Shown here: piece after piece, positions 7,032 to 10,647 of the stretch
Numbering within the stretch: the stretch's first letter is position 1
Layout of the letters: each line of letters opens with the position of its first letter
Assembly: GCA_020200195.1 (NCBI GenBank)
Contig: JAIVJE010000079.1
Location: 1 to 10,647, forward strand
Length of the DNA stretch: 10,647 nt
Reading direction: 5' to 3'
Origin: Acidobacteriota bacterium
Lineage (GTDB): Bacteria > Acidobacteriota > Vicinamibacteria > Vicinamibacterales > 2-12-FULL-66-21
The notes under the pieces: generated by a model
The model's database searches: none
The model's input: the letters and a program-made list of their open reading frames with translations, nothing else
Told to the model about the DNA's origin: nothing
Made by a program: the position numbers and the translations under genes

Positions 7032-9145
7032 CGCGACTCGGTCTTCTTTGTCAGCGTCACGGTCTTTGGATCGACGGTAATCTCCTTCAGGCGCGTGGCG
7101 ACCTCCGGAGGCATCGATTCCTGAAAGCGGCCGCCCAGGTGCTTCGCCAGGAACTTCTCGATGGCCGCGAACATCGCCATGTTGTTCACCGGCCGTGCGA
7201 ACCCGTGTCCTTCGTCGGGCGCGACGATGTATTCGACCGGGAAGCCGCGGTTGCGCAGCGCCACGACGATCTGATCGGATTCCGCCTTCTTCACGCGCGG
7301 ATCGTTGGCCCCCTGGACGACGAGGAGCGGGGTCCGGATCTTAGCGGCCGCAAACAGCGGCGATTGCCGTTCCAGCTGTTTCTTTCCGTCCGGCGTCGTC
7401 GGATCCCCCATCCGCATGTGGAACATCTTGCGCCCCGCCTCCCAATAAGGGGGGATGGACTCGAGCAGCGTCATCAGGTTGGAGGGGCCGACGATCGAGA
7501 CCGCGGCCGCGTACAGGTCGGGGGTGAACGCCACGCCGGCCAGGGTGGCGTAACCACCGTAGGAGCCGCCCAGGATAGCGACCCGTTTCGGATCCGCGAC
7601 CCCTTGACTCACCATGTGCTTGACGCCCCAGGTGATGTCGTCCTGCATCTTGTTGCCCCACTCGTTGTTCCCCGCGTTGAGGAACTTCTCGCCGTAGCCG
7701 GTCGATGCCCGGAAGTTCGGCTGCAGCACCGCGTAGCCGCGGTTGGCAAAGAACTGGGCCATCGAGTCGTAGCCGAACGTATCGCGTCCCCAGGGACCGC
7801 CGTGCGGGACGACGACCAGCGGCAGGTTCTTCGCCGGCACGCCTTTCGGCACCGTGAGGTAGGCGGGGATCTCGAGGCCATCGGATGACTTGTAGCGGAG
7901 CGGCGTCATATCCGCCAGCGACGGGCGCGGCAGCTTTTCGCGAACCGCGTACTGCTTGATCAGCGCTTTCGTGTCCCGGTCGAAGATGTAGCGCTCGCCC
8001 GGTTCTGTGTCGGTCGATGCCACAACCATCCATTTACGTTCATCCGCCGTCGATCCGCCGAAAGAGATCTCCATCCCCGGCAGCTTCTCGGTGATCCGCT
8101 TGTAGTCGGCCTCGTAGTCCTTGTCGCGGAAGTACACGCGCATCGTGTCGCCGACGTAGACCGTCCCGACCAGTTCGTCCGTTTTTTCGGAGAACAGCGC
8201 CTGACCGAAATCCACTTGATTGTCGGGGTCGAATTCGACGAGCTCCTCCTTTTTCGATTCCGGATCGAACAGGACCAGCCGTTCCAGATCCGGCTCGCCG
8301 CGGTTGGTGGTCATGTAGACGCGCGTGTTGCCGGAATGGAACTGAATCGGCCCGCAGGTCTCGAACACGGAGCAGCTGTAGACCTGTTCGAACGCGGTAT
8401 CGGTCACGCGCAGGATCTCGTTATCGCCGTTTGCGGCCGTCCGCAAGGCCAGACGCAGCTTACCGGCGCGATCGAACATCCAGCCGGCGATGCGTTCCGT
8501 GTTCTTCCGGAGCAGCGTACGCTCGCCCGTCGAGATGCGAACCTGGTAGAGGTCATGCCAGGCGGGATCGCGATCGTTGAGCCCGACGTGAATCAGGTCG
8601 GCGTTGTGGCGCGGGACGTCGTAAATAATCGCGCGCGCCCCCTTGGCGTCCGTCAGATTGCGGGCCTTCGGGACGTCCTTGCCCGTCTCCGCGGGATCGG
8701 CAGGGTTCACGGCGTAGACGTTGAAGTTCTCGTCGCCCCCCTGGTCCTGAACGAAGAGGATGTACTTGCTGTCCCGGCTCCAGAAAAACGCCGGAATCGG
8801 CCGTCTGGTCTCGGCCGTCACGCGCACCGCCCGATCGAAAGGTTCCGCGATCTTCTTCACCCAGATGTTCAGCGTGCCGTTCCACGGCTTCCGGAAGGCG
8901 ACGTATTGACCGTCGGGCGAGAGCGTCGCGCTGCTGATCTCCGGATTGCCGAAGAACAACTCGCGGTCGACGAGCGGCGGAAGTCCGGCCTGCTGAGCCG
9001 ACGGAGCTGCAGCCGGAGTCATCTGGGCCGAGGCCCGCGGGGCGGCAACGAGGGTAGCGCAGACCGTGACGGCGACCACGCACGCGCGCGCCGCCCGGCA
9101 CCGTGCGGAGGGTCGCAAAATGGATGGGAGAAGGTGTGTCTTCAT
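7028..9145 (-). CDS. Exported S9 family peptidase (prolyl oligopeptidase / acylaminoacyl-peptidase type)
   Basis: The 705-residue protein is a serine peptidase that likely cuts peptides or removes residues from their ends in the periplasm. A basic start and hydrophobic stretch (about 20-40, VVAVTVCATLVAAPRASA) form a signal peptide, cleaved near ASA/Q41. Residues about 60-400 form the beta-propeller, with repeats such as ATLSPDGQYVAF and FFWSRDSKYILFV. The catalytic domain (about 415-672) has the oxyanion region VVVPHGGPWGRD, nucleophile S528 in GGSYGG, D615 in QGANDPRV and H647 in DEGHGF, so the triad is complete. The length is usual for the family and the frame is unbroken. C258 and C264 in the propeller could form a disulfide. 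The tail after 672 extends beyond the hydrolase core. No Shine-Dalgarno precedes ATG at 9145; a TATGAT box lies 8 bases upstream. It is divergent from the next gene, with 44 bases between them. Exact substrate and dipeptidase versus oligopeptidase specificity cannot be read from the sequence. Confidence 0.93.
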   Translation of the reverse strand: MKTHLLPSILRPSARCRAARACVVAVTVCATLVAAPRASAQMTPAAAPSAQQAGLPPLVDRELFFGNPEISSATLSPDGQYVAFRKPWNGTLNIWVKKIAEPFDRAVRVTAETRRPIPAFFWSRDSKYILFVQDQGGDENFNVYAVNPADPAETGKDVPKARNLTDAKGARAIIYDVPRHNADLIHVGLNDRDPAWHDLYQVRISTGERTLLRKNTERIAGWMFDRAGKLRLALRTAANGDNEILRVTDTAFEQVYSCSVFETCGPIQFHSGNTRVYMTTNRGEPDLERLVLFDPESKKEELVEFDPDNQVDFGQALFSEKTDELVGTVYVGDTMRVYFRDKDYEADYKRITEKLPGMEISFGGSTADERKWMVVASTDTEPGERYIFDRDTKALIKQYAVREKLPRPSLADMTPLRYKSSDGLEIPAYLTVPKGVPAKNLPLVVVPHGGPWGRDTFGYDSMAQFFANRGYAVLQPNFRASTGYGEKFLNAGNNEWGNKMQDDITWGVKHMVSQGVADPKRVAILGGSYGGYATLAGVAFTPDLYAAAVSIVGPSNLMTLLESIPPYWEAGRKMFHMRMGDPTTPDGKKQLERQSPLFAAAKIRTPLLVVQGANDPRVKKAESDQIVVALRNRGFPVEYIVAPDEGHGFARPVNNMAMFAAIEKFLAKHLGGRFQESMPPEVATRLKEITVDPKTVTLTKKTESR

Positions 9146-9153
9146 ATTACGGA

Positions 9154-9159
9154 ATCATA
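9154..9159 (-). promoter_or_regulatory. -10 box (TATGAT) before the S9 peptidase gene
   Basis: The minus strand reads TATGAT, then TCCGTAAT, then ATG. With 8 bases between the box and ATG, transcription should start at or within 1-2 bases of the start codon, giving a leaderless message. The -35 position (TGGTAG at 17 bases) is poor. The box sits in the 44-base divergent gap, so control of the plus-strand gene may be coupled. Confidence 0.45.
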
Positions 9160-9189
9160 CGACGAGGCGCCCCGGACTACCATGGAGAC

Positions 9190-9816
9190 ATGTTCGACCG
9201 GCGGCAGCTGAGACTTCGCGTGATGGACGCGCTGGAGCGCCTGGGTAAGCAGTTTCGGTCGCGAGAGGAACTATGGCCGATTCGGATCCCGCGCGAGCCG
9301 GTGCCGCTCGATGACGTGATCGAGCAGGCGATGTCCGACGACAACCGGTCGTTCGATCCAATCGCGCTGCGGGCTCGGACGCTCCTCCACCTGCAATGGC
9401 GCGACGGGAGCACGTGGGAGGCCTGGGTGATCATTCTGCCCTCCGGCGTCAAGCTGTACTGCGACTCCAGCCACGCCGGCGACGACGAGACGCGCGTGCT
9501 CGCATCGGGCGGGCCGAACGCGGGCGACGAATCCGATCGGCTGTTCCTCCAGCTGCTGTCCGAATCAGGCGGCCAGCACTTTGGCCTCGAGATGGCCGGC
9601 GGGGCGCCGTCGCGGGTGCGGTCCTGCATCAGGGATCACGACTTCCTGGAGGACGTCTTCGTCGAGCTCTTCGAGGTCACGAGCTCCGAGGAGTCGGTGC
9701 GCGCCGAACTCGCGGCGGCCGGTCCGCAGAAACTGGATGATTCCGACGCGGATGGGACCGACTTCAGATCCGACGTACGGCGCTGGCTGGCGCAGGCATT
9801 GGAATCATCGTGTTGA
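9190..9816 (+). CDS. Hypothetical soluble protein, 208 residues
   Basis: I do not recognise a family. I chose ATG at 9190 (MFDRRQLRLRVMDALERLGK) rather than the in-frame ATG at 9103, which would overlap the start of the divergent peptidase gene. GGAG lies close before 9190, at only 2 bases' spacing. The protein has no signal peptide or membrane helix and becomes acidic toward the end. Visible pieces are an amphipathic N-terminal helix, a beta-like stretch around residues 65-95 (ARTLLHLQWRDGSTWEAWVI and ILPSGVKLYCDSS), a loop rich in Gly and Asp, a FLEDVFVELFEV segment, and a C-terminal helix ending WLAQALESSC. Codon use matches its neighbours and the frame is unbroken. It ends 45 bases before the GAF regulator on the same strand, so a joint function is possible but unproven. 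Confidence 0.72.
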   Translation: MFDRRQLRLRVMDALERLGKQFRSREELWPIRIPREPVPLDDVIEQAMSDDNRSFDPIALRARTLLHLQWRDGSTWEAWVIILPSGVKLYCDSSHAGDDETRVLASGGPNAGDESDRLFLQLLSESGGQHFGLEMAGGAPSRVRSCIRDHDFLEDVFVELFEVTSSEESVRAELAAAGPQKLDDSDADGTDFRSDVRRWLAQALESSC

Positions 9817-9843
9817 CGGCTGGCACTTTCGCCTCCACCCCCT

Positions 9844-9849
9844 TATAAT
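9844..9849 (+). promoter_or_regulatory. -10 box (TATAAT) before the GAF regulator gene
   Basis: A perfect TATAAT ends 12 bases before ATG at 9862 in the 45-base gap after the hypothetical gene. The expected start site leaves a leader of about 6 bases with no Shine-Dalgarno (CGCGAACCGAA). TTGACG at 9813-9818 is 25 bases upstream, too far for a normal -35; TGGCAC at 17 bases is a poor match. The regulator gene therefore probably has its own promoter. Confidence 0.5.
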
Positions 9850-9861
9850 CCGCGAACCGAA

Positions 9862-10647
9862 ATGACGAACACCGAGCAGGTCCAACCGGCCAGCGAGCTC
9901 GCCAGACTCGCGGCGTTACACCGGTATCGAATTCTCGACACCGAACCAGAGCGCGCATTTGACGATCTGACGCTCCTCGCCTCGCGGATCTGCGGCACGC
10001 CGATGGCGCTCATTACGCTCGTCGATTCCGACCGGCAGTGGTTCAAGTCGCGCATCGGTTTTTCCACAAGCGAGACCTCTCGCGCGGTGTCGTTCTGCAC
10101 GCATGCCATCGAGCAGCGCGATCTCTTCATCGTGCCCGACGCATGCGCCGACGCGAGTCTCCGCGACAGCCCGCTGGTTACCGGGGACCCGCACATCCGT
10201 TTCTATGCGGGTGCGCCGCTCGTTACCCCTGATGGTCATGCACTCGGTACCTTGTGTGTGCTCGATCACGTCTCGCGCACGCTCACACCCGAGCAGCTCG
10301 AGGCGCTCGAAGCGCTGCGCCGGCAGGTGGAGTCACAGTTGGAGCTGCGGTGGAAGATCACCCAGCTGAAACAGACACTGGCGGAACGGGATCGCGCGCA
10401 GGCGGAACAAGCGGCGCTGACGAACGAAGTGCGGGCTGCGCTCGAGAGCGTCTCCAAGTTGAGCGGATTGATGCCGCTCTGCTCCACCTGTCAATTCAGC
10501 ATGACGATTCCTGCGGATCCCGCCGCCATTCCCACCGTCACCGACGGCGTCAAGCAGGTGCTCCACGAGAAGAGGTGGACGGAAGAAGACATCATGGCGG
10601 TGGAGCTCGCGCTGCAGGAGGCGGTCGCCAACGGAATCCGCCACGGC
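9862..10647 (+). CDS. GAF-domain regulator with C-terminal RsbW-like ATPase (partial at window edge)
   Basis: The frame starts at ATG 9862 and is open to the last base, giving 262 residues with the end missing. Residues about 14-160 are a GAF domain of the common bacterial type (RYRILDTEPERAFDDL, DRQWFKSRIG, SFCTHAI, FYAGAPLVTPDG, GTLCVLD), which usually binds a small ligand or senses redox. A coiled coil follows at about 160-198. Next is SGLMPLCSTC (201-210), a version of the LLPxCxxC motif seen after sensor domains, with C207 and C210. From 213 (SMTIPADPAAIP) the sequence enters an anti-sigma/HATPase_c_2 domain, ending in the N-box ELALQEAVANGIRHG with E253 and N257. The rest of the ATP site lies outside the window. 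It is likely a cytoplasmic sensor that switches a partner, such as an anti-sigma-factor antagonist or a phosphatase, by phosphorylation or binding. A histidine-kinase role is possible, but no phospho-acceptor His block is seen. Confidence 0.85.
   Translation, partial: MTNTEQVQPASELARLAALHRYRILDTEPERAFDDLTLLASRICGTPMALITLVDSDRQWFKSRIGFSTSETSRAVSFCTHAIEQRDLFIVPDACADASLRDSPLVTGDPHIRFYAGAPLVTPDGHALGTLCVLDHVSRTLTPEQLEALEALRRQVESQLELRWKITQLKQTLAERDRAQAEQAALTNEVRAALESVSKLSGLMPLCSTCQFSMTIPADPAAIPTVTDGVKQVLHEKRWTEEDIMAVELALQEAVANGIRHG

Noticed and set aside
8216..9211. 331-codon plus-strand open frame opposite the S9 peptidase
   Set aside because: It is a mirror frame of a complete, well-conserved peptidase, with no start signal or recognisable motif.

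Overview
The window is GC-rich, and its codons favour G or C at the third position. The gene content is a large membrane Ser/Thr kinase fused to extracytoplasmic domains, an S9 prolyl-oligopeptidase-like enzyme, an M48 metalloprotease with a beta-rich tail, and a GAF plus RsbW-type ATPase protein. This mix is typical of Acidobacteriota, perhaps the Vicinamibacteria. That assignment is an inference from gene style; there is no rRNA or marker gene here. I see no CRISPR array, insertion sequence, integrase, tRNA or rRNA, so this looks like ordinary chromosome rather than a mobile island.

Left part (1-6441), all on the minus strand. Reading in the direction of transcription, the order is an M48 protease (start 6441), an AI-2E-family membrane protein with a C-terminal B12-binding-like domain (start 5094), and a 963-residue kinase/FGE-like/hydrolase fusion (start 3242). 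A 41-residue membrane or secreted peptide with a very good ribosome binding site follows (start 169). The protease and transporter are 32 bases apart and may be co-transcribed. The kinase has its own -10-like box. Three reading-frame breaks fall between 4299 and about 5660: two in the transporter and one in the protease. The coding sequence on both sides of each break is well conserved, so I treat them as probable consensus errors or very recent mutations.

Middle part (6442-7031). A 585-base gap between the protease and the S9 peptidase holds one likely small plus-strand gene for a protein with two membrane helices. Its stop codon lies inside a strong C(UUCG)G hairpin. A second hairpin overlaps the stop of the converging S9 peptidase gene.

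Right part (7028-10647). The exported S9 peptidase (minus) is divergent from a plus-strand pair. The pair is a 208-residue protein I do not recognise, then a GAF / CxxC / RsbW-like ATPase regulator that runs off the window edge.

Three genes (kinase, S9 peptidase, GAF regulator) have a TAnnnT -10 box only 8-12 bases before ATG and no Shine-Dalgarno sequence, which suggests leaderless or nearly leaderless mRNAs. I found no clearly new multi-gene system. The most unusual objects are the fusion kinase, whose FGE-like domain lacks the catalytic cysteine pair, and the B12-fold domain on the AI-2E transporter.
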